This document shows positions 27,807-36,165 of a stretch of DNA of 64,000 nucleotides, one piece after another. A program made the translations under genes and the position numbers. This DNA is from JAGWBD01 sp965220615 (GTDB lineage: Bacteria > Chloroflexota > Anaerolineae > Aggregatilineales > Phototrophicaceae): NCBI GenBank assembly GCA_965220615.1, contig CBDCQL010000002.1:1736001-1800000 (forward strand). Direction: 5' to 3'. Under the pieces are notes generated by a model. The model saw only the letters and a list, made by a program, of their open reading frames with translations, was not told where the DNA came from and ran no database searches. Numbering within the stretch: the stretch's first letter is position 1; every line of letters begins with the position of its first letter.

Positions 27807-29780
27807 TTACATCGAGGATTTGAAGAAGAACTGCTCAGGGTAAGCGACGCGGACGTTACGCAGCGTCGTGTCGTCGACGATGTCGTTGGGCACGTTAAGC
27901 ATGCTGTTGGTGACGATCACCGGCTGCGGGGCCTCGCCCACGGTGCCGATGGCGAAGGGGGCCTCGGCGTGGACGCCCATGAGCTCCTGCATCAGGGCAG
28001 AGCGTTTTGCGGCGTCCGGCTCGACGGTGACCTGTTCCCAAATGGCCCAGATGCGCCGGATGGGATGGTCCTCCGGCGGTTCCTCGCCGTTTTCGGCGCC
28101 GATCCGCCAGCGATTGTATTTCACGGCCCAGACCTGCTGCGGTGAATCGCCGATGTAGGAGCGTGGGTCGGCCTGAATGATCAGGCTGCGGTCGACGTCC
28201 CAGGTTCCGATATCCACCTGGTTGTTGGCACAGCGTTCCTGATAAAGCGAGCGCTCGACGCCGTCCTCGATGACGTTGAGACCGATCGCACGCCAGTAGC
28301 CGATGACCTGGCCGACTTCGTCGGTGCCCGTCTGACTGCCCACCCAGGCGTGCATCAACTGGAAGTTGATCGGATCTCCGTCGGGGGCTGTGCGGAAGCC
28401 GTCATCGCCCATCGCCATGCCCATCTCGTCCAGCAGGGCGTTGGCCTTCTCGGGGTCGTACTCCGTCCAGCGCTGCTCCAGTTCGGCGCTGAAGTCCGGC
28501 GAGCCCGAGACCGGGCTGCCCTGGCGCGGTTCCAGCAGACCATCGTAGATCAGGTCGTTGATGGCATGCCTGTCGATCGCGATCGACAGGGCCTCACGGA
28601 AACGCGGGTCGCTGAAGATTGCGCGCTTGCGCGGGTCGTCGCTGCTGGTGTTGGGATGGTAGGCGTTGGTGGTGGCGCCGCGCCAGATCAGCACGCGATA
28701 GTCGCCCTCCTCCTCCAGCTCCTTGTAGAGCGAGAAGTTGCCGGCATTGACATGGCGCACCTGCATGTCAATCAGCCCCTGGGTGATCCACAGGTCGAAC
28801 ACGGCGCTGTCTTCAAAGAGCTTGTGTTCGATGCGATCGATGTAGGGCAACTGCTGGCCGGTCTCGTCCACAGAGTAGAAGTAGGGATTGCGAACCAATA
28901 CGATGGGGTCGTTGAAAGGCAGCGGTTTTTCCATCCACCAGGCGTGCACCACCGGCACGTCCGGGTTGGTCGCCCACCAGGAGATAGGGCCGCGCGGCGT
29001 GCCGCCGGTGCCGAAGAGCTCCTGCCAGGTGGGGACTTCGTTGGCCGCCATCGCGGCGTCGATCATTTCCTGATTGGCGTTTTCGTGGTCCTGGACGAAC
29101 TGGGAGAGGTAATGCGCCGGCGCGGCCATGGTCGGCCCGCCATGCTGCCCCTCGGTGTCGTCGCGCGCCACCTTGAAGGGAATCAGGGGGCTGGTCGCGC
29201 CCAGTTGCACCGTGAAGGTCTGTTCGTCCGCGATGTCCAGTCCCATGTTCTGGCCGCCCACGTTGAGGACGGAGCGCGTGGCGCCGATTTCGCCATTCTG
29301 ATACCAGTCATACCAGAACTGCACGTCGGCGGTGGTGAAGGGATGCCCGTCCGACCACTTCATACCCTCACGAATGTGGAAGGTGTATTCGGTCGCGTCC
29401 TCGTTTTGCGACCACTCGTCAAAGAGACCGGGCACGATGACGACGTTGTCCAGTTCCGGGGTGTACTCGAAGTGCAGGCCAAAGGCGTAGAACAGCTTGG
29501 CCGGCCCCTGCATGTCGGCGCGTCCCTTGTAACCGCGACGCCAGGTCCCGCCGTATTCGCCGATCTCATCAAAGACCGGAATCACGCGCGGGTTGGAGGG
29601 CAGACGTTCCTCAACCGGCGGCAGGCCCATGTCGTCCAGCATCGGCGCCTGGGAATACATCATGTCCTGGGCGACCGCGGGCACGGCCTGGAGCAATGGC
29701 GTGGCCGCCACTCCGGCCGCCGCCGCGCCGGCGACGGATTTCAGGAATTGTCTGCGATCAAGCGTATGTTTCTCAACCAT
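27807..29780 (-). CDS. Extracellular solute-binding protein, SBP family 5, Tat signal
   Basis: This 657-residue binding protein has an N-terminus MVEKHTLDRRQFLKS followed by an Ala-rich hydrophobic stretch and AVAQ. This is a twin-arginine signal peptide, so the folded protein is exported. Family 5 signatures include the segment EGMKWSDGHPFTTADVQFWYDWY near residue 140. It has no permease of its own nearby and may share the Opp-type importer at 15.6-19.7 kb, giving that transporter two receptors. A promoter-like element and an inverted repeat lie upstream, and a stable hairpin downstream. Ligand unknown; the adjoining lyase-type genes suggest an oligosaccharide. Confidence 0.9.
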   Translation of the reverse strand: MVEKHTLDRRQFLKSVAGAAAAGVAATPLLQAVPAVAQDMMYSQAPMLDDMGLPPVEERLPSNPRVIPVFDEIGEYGGTWRRGYKGRADMQGPAKLFYAFGLHFEYTPELDNVVIVPGLFDEWSQNEDATEYTFHIREGMKWSDGHPFTTADVQFWYDWYQNGEIGATRSVLNVGGQNMGLDIADEQTFTVQLGATSPLIPFKVARDDTEGQHGGPTMAAPAHYLSQFVQDHENANQEMIDAAMAANEVPTWQELFGTGGTPRGPISWWATNPDVPVVHAWWMEKPLPFNDPIVLVRNPYFYSVDETGQQLPYIDRIEHKLFEDSAVFDLWITQGLIDMQVRHVNAGNFSLYKELEEEGDYRVLIWRGATTNAYHPNTSSDDPRKRAIFSDPRFREALSIAIDRHAINDLIYDGLLEPRQGSPVSGSPDFSAELEQRWTEYDPEKANALLDEMGMAMGDDGFRTAPDGDPINFQLMHAWVGSQTGTDEVGQVIGYWRAIGLNVIEDGVERSLYQERCANNQVDIGTWDVDRSLIIQADPRSYIGDSPQQVWAVKYNRWRIGAENGEEPPEDHPIRRIWAIWEQVTVEPDAAKRSALMQELMGVHAEAPFAIGTVGEAPQPVIVTNSMLNVPNDIVDDTTLRNVRVAYPEQFFFKSSM

Positions 29781-29881
29781 GAATACTCAACCTTTCATCC
29801 TTCTGACTGAATCCCGGGCCAGAAGAATCGTTCAGGCCCGTCATGCACGTTGGCTGCTGCGCCACCTCCCCGGCCAGGGGC

Positions 29882-29911
29882 CGTTTGATACCTGTCGCTT
29901 GCAGGCAAACG
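29882..29911. promoter_or_regulatory. Inverted repeat (candidate operator) at the promoter of the Tat-type binding protein
   Basis: CGTTTG and CAAACG at the ends, with CCTG/CAGG (reverse-strand order) inside, make a 30-bp interrupted palindrome. It overlaps the last bases of the -10 box and the expected transcription start. The placement suits a repressor site, but no regulator gene is in the window. It could also simply be an mRNA 5' hairpin. Confidence 0.35.
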
Positions 29912-29938
29912 TATACCCTTAACGGACGGGCATTGCAA
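29910..29938 (-). promoter_or_regulatory. Promoter of the Tat-type binding-protein gene
   Basis: Reverse strand: TTGCAA, a 17-base spacer, then TATACG, within the 180-bp gap after the heparinase-like gene. Spacing is ideal and the -35 equals that of the gcvH promoter. Transcription would give a leader of about 120 nt. Confidence 0.55.
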
Positions 29939-29960
29939 AAGAACCGGATTGCCCCGCCGG

Positions 29961-31856
29961 TCACCCGGTCTCTTGCTTCACAGGCTGCGGTGCAATGTCC
30001 AGTCGGATGCTGCCCTCGTGGCGTGGCTCGCGAAACGAGAAAATGACGCGGCGCAGGTCCCGCTTCTCCACAAAGAGCGGCACCTGTGGCACGAACTCAG
30101 TGCGTTGCTGCAGGGCCCCGTCGTCGTAGTCCACGCGCAGGGCCGCCCTTTCACCCCGAATGACGACCCGGCCCGCGCCCTCCTCGACCTCGCCGAAGGT
30201 GATCAGTACGCTCTCCAGCATGCCGGGGCCGCTGGCAAAACGCACCTCGTCCAGCACTTCGATGCGACCTTCCGGGCAATCGCGCTTCATCGCGACCGTT
30301 CGCAGCAGCGACTCCAGGTCGGCATCCTCGTCAAAGGCGCCGGCAAGCTCCAGCCTGAGGAGGCCCTGCGTATCGTCGGCGCGATGTTCGAGCAGACGCG
30401 CGTGATAATCGGCGTCGATTCTCCTGTCGCCATGGCGCACGTGAGTGAGCGGGCCCTGCATCTGTCCGTTGGGCACCGGACAGGAGTGGCCGAAGGACTG
30501 GTTGACCAGCAAATCGTAGCGCCCGGCCCCGAAGTATTCGCGGCTGAAGCGGCCGCGGCCGGGGTCGACGATCAGGTTCTCGCGGCCGTGGTGCACGATG
30601 ATCGAGCCCAGGTCGTTCTGGTTGTGCATCTCGCCGTTGTTGCCGCCCTTCGCGACCAGCACCAGCGCGTCCGGGTCCGTCGGGTCCCTGCGCGCGAACA
30701 TCCAGTGCATGCCGCTGTAGAAATCGTGGCTGGCCGGCACAAAGCACTCGTCACCTTTCACTTCCGGCTGGGCGGCGCGCCACAACAGGCTGCGCAGGTC
30801 CCAGGTCAGGGGCGTTTCGCTCCAGTCAATACCCAGACGAAGTTGCTCGTGCGCCAGGTCATGCAGTTCCGGCATCCCCAGCCGCTGCGACAGCCAGTCG
30901 ATCAGCCACAGCGGACAGGACATGTTGGGGTGAATGTCCGAGATTTCCGCCCAGACTCCCGGACTGACCAGGGTGCGCAGCGGGAAGCGGGCGATGTCGC
31001 GCATGCGCTGCTCGTCGCCCAGAAAGCTGATCCGACCGTTTGTGCGCTGCTCCAGCAAGGCCGCGGCCATGATGAAGTTGCCGAAGCCGAAAGCCCAGCA
31101 GGATACGCCCTCGGTCGATCCGCCATCGCGTTCGAAGCCGTCGATGAAATCCGCCAGGGAATGCGCCGCCCGAATGACCATCTCCGCCAGGCGCGCCGGA
31201 TCCGGCTCCAGGTGAATGGCCGCCGTGAGCAGGTTGCCGTTGCAGACCCCGTTCCAGTTGTTGACCGTGCGCCCCTCGCCGCTGTACATCCAGTGGAAAT
31301 CATGGCGCTGCAGCCAGGGCGTGAACAGGCGGCGGTCCATTTCATGGCGAATGCGCTGACCGAGCGCGGGTTCCATGTCCGTGCCCAGCAAGAGGTCGAA
31401 TTCGGCCAGGTAGGCACCCGTCATTGATGCCATCAGGTCGATGTGCGGCCGCTCCATGTCCGTCAGGGCCCGCTGATGGGCCGCGATGGACCAGGTGCTC
31501 TCCTCGCAGATGGCCCAGGCCATGTCAAGCAGTGGGTCGAGAAAGCGCCCCTCGTACTCCAGGCACTCCGCCATCGTCATCCAGTTGAGCCGGGCGCGGC
31601 GCAGACCCCAGTTGGCATCGTAGGCGTTGCGCTCGCCTATACGCTGGAATTCCAGAAAGAGCGTGGCAGGAAGAGCCGTGATGCCGGCGCGGACCGCTTC
31701 TTCACCGCGTTGGATGATGCGCCTGCATTCATCCTCTCCCAGACCGGCACGGACCGCTTCCCAGGCGTCACGGTCCGCAGCCGGCGGAAAAGGTCGCCCC
31801 GTTTGTTCCTCGCGCAGCGCGCGCTCCACCTGGATGCTGTTCAGGTTACGCAACAT
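29961..31856 (-). CDS. Heparinase II/III-like polysaccharide lyase
   Basis: This 631-residue protein has an (alpha/alpha) toroid N-terminal part (about residues 40-370). The C-terminal beta-sandwich contains GEMHNQNDLGSIIVHHG followed by NLIVDPG, the heparinase II/III signature with its metal or catalytic His/Asp. RTVNNWNGVCNGN near residue 205 contains the conserved Asn-rich catalytic-site region of related alginate, heparin and oligouronide lyases. No signal peptide is visible, which suggests an intracellular exo-type lyase acting on imported oligosaccharides. It starts 19 bp after uvrA and heads the catabolic locus. Polymer specificity (alginate, glycosaminoglycan or other uronan) cannot be decided. 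Confidence 0.82.
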   Translation of the reverse strand: MLRNLNSIQVERALREEQTGRPFPPAADRDAWEAVRAGLGEDECRRIIQRGEEAVRAGITALPATLFLEFQRIGERNAYDANWGLRRARLNWMTMAECLEYEGRFLDPLLDMAWAICEESTWSIAAHQRALTDMERPHIDLMASMTGAYLAEFDLLLGTDMEPALGQRIRHEMDRRLFTPWLQRHDFHWMYSGEGRTVNNWNGVCNGNLLTAAIHLEPDPARLAEMVIRAAHSLADFIDGFERDGGSTEGVSCWAFGFGNFIMAAALLEQRTNGRISFLGDEQRMRDIARFPLRTLVSPGVWAEISDIHPNMSCPLWLIDWLSQRLGMPELHDLAHEQLRLGIDWSETPLTWDLRSLLWRAAQPEVKGDECFVPASHDFYSGMHWMFARRDPTDPDALVLVAKGGNNGEMHNQNDLGSIIVHHGRENLIVDPGRGRFSREYFGAGRYDLLVNQSFGHSCPVPNGQMQGPLTHVRHGDRRIDADYHARLLEHRADDTQGLLRLELAGAFDEDADLESLLRTVAMKRDCPEGRIEVLDEVRFASGPGMLESVLITFGEVEEGAGRVVIRGERAALRVDYDDGALQQRTEFVPQVPLFVEKRDLRRVIFSFREPRHEGSIRLDIAPQPVKQETG

Positions 31857-31875
31857 GCTGCTCCCTCGTTGGTTT

Positions 31876-34803
31876 TCAGGTCGGTTCGCTCAGGGCCTCC
31901 GGACGCGCCAGGACGGGCCGCAGCCATTGCCCGGTGTAGCTGGTCTCCTGAAGGGCGACCTCCTCGGGCGTGCCGGTGGCGATGACCTCGCCCCCCGCGT
32001 CACCGCCCTCAGGCCCCAGATCGACGATCCAGTCGGCCACCTTGATGATGTCCAGATTGTGCTCGATGACCAGCACCGTGTTGCCGTTGTCGACCAGTTG
32101 CTGCAAAACGGCTATCAGGCGCTTGACGTCGGCCGCGTGCAACCCGGTGGAAGGCTCGTCGAGGATGTAGAGCGTCTGGCCGGTGGCGCGCTTCGCAAGT
32201 TCACGACTGAGCTTGACACGCTGCGCCTCGCCGCCGCTGAGCGTGGTGGCCGGCTGACCGATGCGAATGTAGCCCAGGCCCACCGCGTCCAGGGTCTTCA
32301 ACTTGTTGAGGATGGATGGGATGTTCGCGAAGAATTCCAGCCCTTCGCTGACCGTCATATCCAGCACGTCGGCGATGCTCTTGTCGCGATAGCGTACCTG
32401 CAGCGTCTCGCGATTGTAGCGCGCGCCTCCGCAAACCTCGCAGGTGACGTAGATATCGGGCAGGAACTGCATCTCGATTTGCAGTTGCCCCTGCCCCTGG
32501 CAATTCTCGCAGCGTCCGCCCTTGACGTTAAAGCTGAAGCGACCGGGCTTGTAGCCGCGGATCCTGCTCTCCGGCAGCTCGGCGAAGAGTTGACGAATGC
32601 TGTCGAACATCTTCGTGTAGGTGCCGGGGTTGCTGCGCGGCGTGCGCCCGATGGGACTCTGGTCGATGTTGATAATCTTGTCGACGTGGGCAACGCCATC
32701 CAGCGCCTCCAGCGCGCCGGGTCGTTCCCGACTGTTGTTCAGACGCCGCGCCAACTGCCGGTAGAGGGTGTCGATCATCAGGGTGCTCTTGCCGCTGCCG
32801 CTGACGCCGGTGATGCAGATCAGCGTACCCAGTGGCAAACTCACGTCGATGCTCTTGAGGTTGTTCTCGCTGGCGCCGCGCATGACCAGTTCGCGCCCGC
32901 TGCCAGATCGTCGCGACTCCGGCACGTCGATGCGCAGGCGACCGGAGAGATAGGCGCCCGTGAGGCTGTCCCCAACCTGTTCGACCTGCTCCGGCGGACC
33001 TTCTGCAACCACGTGGCCGCCGCGCTCGCCGGCGCCCGGCCCCAGATCGATCAACCAGTCCGCGGAGCGCATTGTCTCCTCGTCATGTTCGACCACCAGC
33101 AAGGTGTTGCCCAGATCGCGCATGCCCCTGAGCGTATCGATGAGGCGGGCGTTGTCGCGCTGGTGCAGGCCGATCGACGGTTCGTCCAGCACGTAAAGCA
33201 CGCCGGTCAGGCGGCTGCCAATTTGCGTGGCCAGGCGGATGCGCTGCGCCTCACCGCCGCTCAGCGAACCGGCGAAACGCGAGAGCGTAAGGTAGTCCAG
33301 CCCCACGTCATTGAGGAAACGGGCGCGTGCGCTGATTTCGTTCAGCACCTGGCGCGCCACGAAGCGGTCCCGCTCGCTGAGCGCGGCGCCATTCTGCGAG
33401 GCATGTTCACCGCGCAGGCCCTGCACCCAGTCGAGCAAGGCCTTGACGGTCATGGACGTCGAATGGTGGATGTTCCTGTCAGCGATCGTGACCGCCAGCG
33501 CTTCAGGTCGCAGGCGCTGCCCCGAGCAGGTCGGACAGGGCGTGCGCACCATGCATTCCTCAATGCGATCGCGGATGAAGTCCGACGCCGTCTCGCGGTA
33601 GCGACGATTGAGGTTGTTGACGATCCCCTCAAAGCTGGTGGTCCAGCTGCGCGTTTGGCCCTGACTGTTGCGATACTGCACTTCCAGGCGGCGCTTGCCG
33701 AGCCCGTACATAACTGCGTGTTGCTGCTCCGCCGTCAGGTCGCGCCAGGACGTGCGCAGGTCAAAGTCCATTTCCCGCGCCAGGGCCCGCATCATGCCCT
33801 GCGTCCAGCCGGAGGACTCGGTCAGATTCCAGCCGTTGGCGTCGATGGCCCCTTCGGAAATCCCCAGTTCGGGGTTCGTCACCAGATTCGCCGGGTCGAT
33901 CTCCAGCCGAAAGCCCAGGCCCTGACAGTCCGGGCAAGCCCCTTTGGGCGTATTGAAACTGAAGAGCCGCGGTTCCAGTTCCGGCAGACTGCCATGGCCG
34001 TTGACGCAGGCCAGATGCTCGCTGAACAGGATGTCCCGGGGATGCTCCGCGTCCGTGACGTCATTGATGACGACGAGCCCCTTGCCGAGCTCCAACGCGG
34101 TCTCAATCGAGTCCGTCACGCGTGTGACGAAACCGCGCGCGTCCTCCGTTTCCGGGTCGTCGTGGTGGCGGATGATCAGGCGGTCGACGACGATTTCGAT
34201 GTTGTGGATCTTGTAGCGGTCGAGCGCGATCTCCTCTTCCAGTTCGCGCACTTCCCCGTTGACGCGTACGCGCTGGAAGCCGGCCCGGCTGATCTCCTCG
34301 AGGACGCGTTCGTGGTGTCCCTTGCGGTTCTGAATCACCGGCGCCAGGATCTGGGCCCGCGTCCCGTCGGGCAGGGCCAGCACCGCATCCACGATCTGCT
34401 GCGCGCTCTGCGCCACCACCTCGTCGCCGCAGACCGGACAATGCGGCACGCCAATCCGGGCGAAGAGCAGGCGCAGATAGTCGTAGATTTCGGTGACCGT
34501 GCCCACCGTCGAACGCGGGTTCTGGCTGACGCCGCGCTGGTCGATCGAGACGGCCGGACTCAGGCCCTCAATCTGGTCGACGTCCGGCTTCTCCATCTGC
34601 CCCAGAAACTGCCGCGCGTAGGCGCTCAGACTCTCGACGTAGCGCCGCTGGCCCTCGGCAAAGATTGTGTCAAAGGCCAGGGAGGACTTGCCCGAGCCGG
34701 AGAGCCCGGTGATAACGACCAGGTTGTTGCGCGGGATATCGACGTCGATGTCCTTGAGATTGTGTTCGCGCGCACCGCGCACCACAATCTTGTCCAGCGC
34801 CAT
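31876..34803 (-). CDS. uvrA: Excinuclease ABC subunit A
   Basis: This 975-residue damage-recognition ATPase of nucleotide excision repair has two ABC modules. The first Walker A GLSGSGKS is at residues 33-40 and the second, GVSGSGKST, follows near residue 650. Signatures SLSGGEAQR and TLSGGEAQR, Walker B VLDEPSIGLH and ILDEPSTGLH, and zinc-binding Cys clusters (CPDCQG, CENCQG followed by CEVCGG) are present. I chose the ATG at 34803 (MALDKIVVRGAREHNLKDI), which matches the family start; an upstream TTG/ATG would add 11 residues. Normal length. It is divergent from the thiolase gene and directly upstream of the heparinase-like gene, which may be co-transcribed although functionally unrelated. 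Confidence 0.97.
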   Translation of the reverse strand: MALDKIVVRGAREHNLKDIDVDIPRNNLVVITGLSGSGKSSLAFDTIFAEGQRRYVESLSAYARQFLGQMEKPDVDQIEGLSPAVSIDQRGVSQNPRSTVGTVTEIYDYLRLLFARIGVPHCPVCGDEVVAQSAQQIVDAVLALPDGTRAQILAPVIQNRKGHHERVLEEISRAGFQRVRVNGEVRELEEEIALDRYKIHNIEIVVDRLIIRHHDDPETEDARGFVTRVTDSIETALELGKGLVVINDVTDAEHPRDILFSEHLACVNGHGSLPELEPRLFSFNTPKGACPDCQGLGFRLEIDPANLVTNPELGISEGAIDANGWNLTESSGWTQGMMRALAREMDFDLRTSWRDLTAEQQHAVMYGLGKRRLEVQYRNSQGQTRSWTTSFEGIVNNLNRRYRETASDFIRDRIEECMVRTPCPTCSGQRLRPEALAVTIADRNIHHSTSMTVKALLDWVQGLRGEHASQNGAALSERDRFVARQVLNEISARARFLNDVGLDYLTLSRFAGSLSGGEAQRIRLATQIGSRLTGVLYVLDEPSIGLHQRDNARLIDTLRGMRDLGNTLLVVEHDEETMRSADWLIDLGPGAGERGGHVVAEGPPEQVEQVGDSLTGAYLSGRLRIDVPESRRSGSGRELVMRGASENNLKSIDVSLPLGTLICITGVSGSGKSTLMIDTLYRQLARRLNNSRERPGALEALDGVAHVDKIINIDQSPIGRTPRSNPGTYTKMFDSIRQLFAELPESRIRGYKPGRFSFNVKGGRCENCQGQGQLQIEMQFLPDIYVTCEVCGGARYNRETLQVRYRDKSIADVLDMTVSEGLEFFANIPSILNKLKTLDAVGLGYIRIGQPATTLSGGEAQRVKLSRELAKRATGQTLYILDEPSTGLHAADVKRLIAVLQQLVDNGNTVLVIEHNLDIIKVADWIVDLGPEGGDAGGEVIATGTPEEVALQETSYTGQWLRPVLARPEALSEPT

Positions 34804-34934
34804 GCCAACTCCACTGAAGCCCTGCCGGACCCTCAATTCTACGGGCGCCAGGCCGGGCTGACAAGCGCAGAAGCCCGTCTCCCCTCACGCGTCGCCTGCC
34901 CCTGAATCGACAGGAATTGAGAGTGTCGCCATGC

Positions 34935-34940
34935 TATAGT
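34935..34940 (+). promoter_or_regulatory. Probable -10 box of the thiolase-like gene
   Basis: GC-TATAGT lies 33 nt before the ATG at 34974 in the 170-bp uvrA/thiolase divergent region. A TTGAGA upstream is only 12 nt away, too close for a standard -35. No other structure is seen in this interval. Confidence 0.35.
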
Positions 34941-34973
34941 GCCGGCAGGGTCCTCGCTCGCGGAGCAGATTTC

Positions 34974-36131
34974 ATGCGCGATGTATTCGTCCTCGGAGTC
35001 GGCCAGACGCCCGTCGGGGAGTGGTGGGACCGGAGCCTGCGCGACCTCGCGGCCGACGCCCTGCAGGCCGCCGTCACCGACGCGGGCGTCGACCTGCCCC
35101 AGGCGCTTTTCGTCGCCAACATGCTGGCGGCGCGCATCAGCAACCAGACGCAGCTGGGCGCCCTGATCGCCAGCCACGTCGGCTGGCGCGGGCTGGAGGC
35201 GAACACCGTGGAGGCCGCCTGCGCTTCCGGCGGAGTCGCGGTTCAGGCGGGCGTGCGCGCCATCGCCAGCGGCATGCTGGACCTGGTCGCCGTCTGCGGC
35301 GTGGAGAAAATGACCGATGCCACCGGCGGTCCGGTCACCACGGCCCTGGCCACCGCCGCCGACGCCGATTTCGAAGGCGCTCACGGCGCCACTTTCGTCG
35401 CGCTCAACGCCCTCATCATGCGCCGCTACATGCATGAACATCGCATTGCCCACGAGGCCTTCGCGCCCTTCAGCCTCAATGCCCATGCCAATGCCGTGCA
35501 CAACCCGAACGCCATGTTTCGCCGCGCCATCAGCATGGAGACCTGGCGCCGCGCGCCGGTCATTTCCGACCCGGTCAACCTCTTTGACAGCTCGCCCGTC
35601 GCCGATGGCGCGGCGGCCCTGGTGCTCGGCTCGGCCGAACTGGCGCGCGCCTCCGGCCAGGCGCCCCTGCGCGTGCTGGCCAGCGCCTGCGCCACCGACA
35701 GCGTCGATCTCGCCAGTCGGGATGACCCGATCGACCTTCACGCCGCCAGACTGAGCGCGCGGCGGGCCTGTGAACAGGCCGGCCTCGGGCCAGGGGATAT
35801 CGACGTCTTTGAGCTGCACGACGCCTTCTCCATCATGGCCGCGCTGAGCCTGGAAGCGGCCGGCTTCGCCGAAGCGGGCCAGGCGACGCAACTGGCGGCA
35901 GAGGGTGAGATCGGCCCGCAGGGCTGCATACCCGTCTGCACACTGGGCGGCCTGAAGGGGCGCGGCCACCCCGTCGGCGCGACCGGCGTCTATCAGTTGG
36001 TCGATCTGGCCACACAGTTGCGCAGCAATGCCGGCGCGGCCCAGGTACCGGGCGCGGCCATCGGCATGGCGCAGAACATCGGCGGCACGGGGGCCACCGT
36101 GGTCACCCACATCCTGGCTGCCGACGACTGA
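34974..36131 (+). CDS. Thiolase family protein (SCP2/acetyl-CoA acetyltransferase-like)
   Basis: This 385-residue protein has the thiolase fold. The acylated Cys lies in VEAACASGGVAV near residue 87, HDAFSIMAAL carries the conserved His near 280, and LGGLKGRGHPVGATG near 320 is the C-terminal thiolase motif. The usual second catalytic Cys near the C-terminus is not obvious, as in SCP2-type thiolases. It would cleave or form beta-ketoacyl-CoA. The ATG at 34974 (MRDVFVLGVGQTP) matches the family start, and upstream codons were rejected. It lies 34 bp before the sugar-acid dehydratase gene on the same strand, an unusual pairing that may reflect an aldol/thiolytic step in sugar-acid breakdown or mere operon sharing. 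Confidence 0.85.
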   Translation: MRDVFVLGVGQTPVGEWWDRSLRDLAADALQAAVTDAGVDLPQALFVANMLAARISNQTQLGALIASHVGWRGLEANTVEAACASGGVAVQAGVRAIASGMLDLVAVCGVEKMTDATGGPVTTALATAADADFEGAHGATFVALNALIMRRYMHEHRIAHEAFAPFSLNAHANAVHNPNAMFRRAISMETWRRAPVISDPVNLFDSSPVADGAAALVLGSAELARASGQAPLRVLASACATDSVDLASRDDPIDLHAARLSARRACEQAGLGPGDIDVFELHDAFSIMAALSLEAAGFAEAGQATQLAAEGEIGPQGCIPVCTLGGLKGRGHPVGATGVYQLVDLATQLRSNAGAAQVPGAAIGMAQNIGGTGATVVTHILAADD

Positions 36132-36165
36132 AGCGCTATTCAATCTCGTGTGTGGAGGGCAACCT

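Noticed and set aside
31627..34905. A 1092-codon open frame on the plus strand opposite uvrA and the heparinase-like gene
   Set aside because: It is antisense to a certain uvrA, has Arg/Gln/His-rich low-complexity composition and no family motif. Long antisense frames are expected at this GC content.
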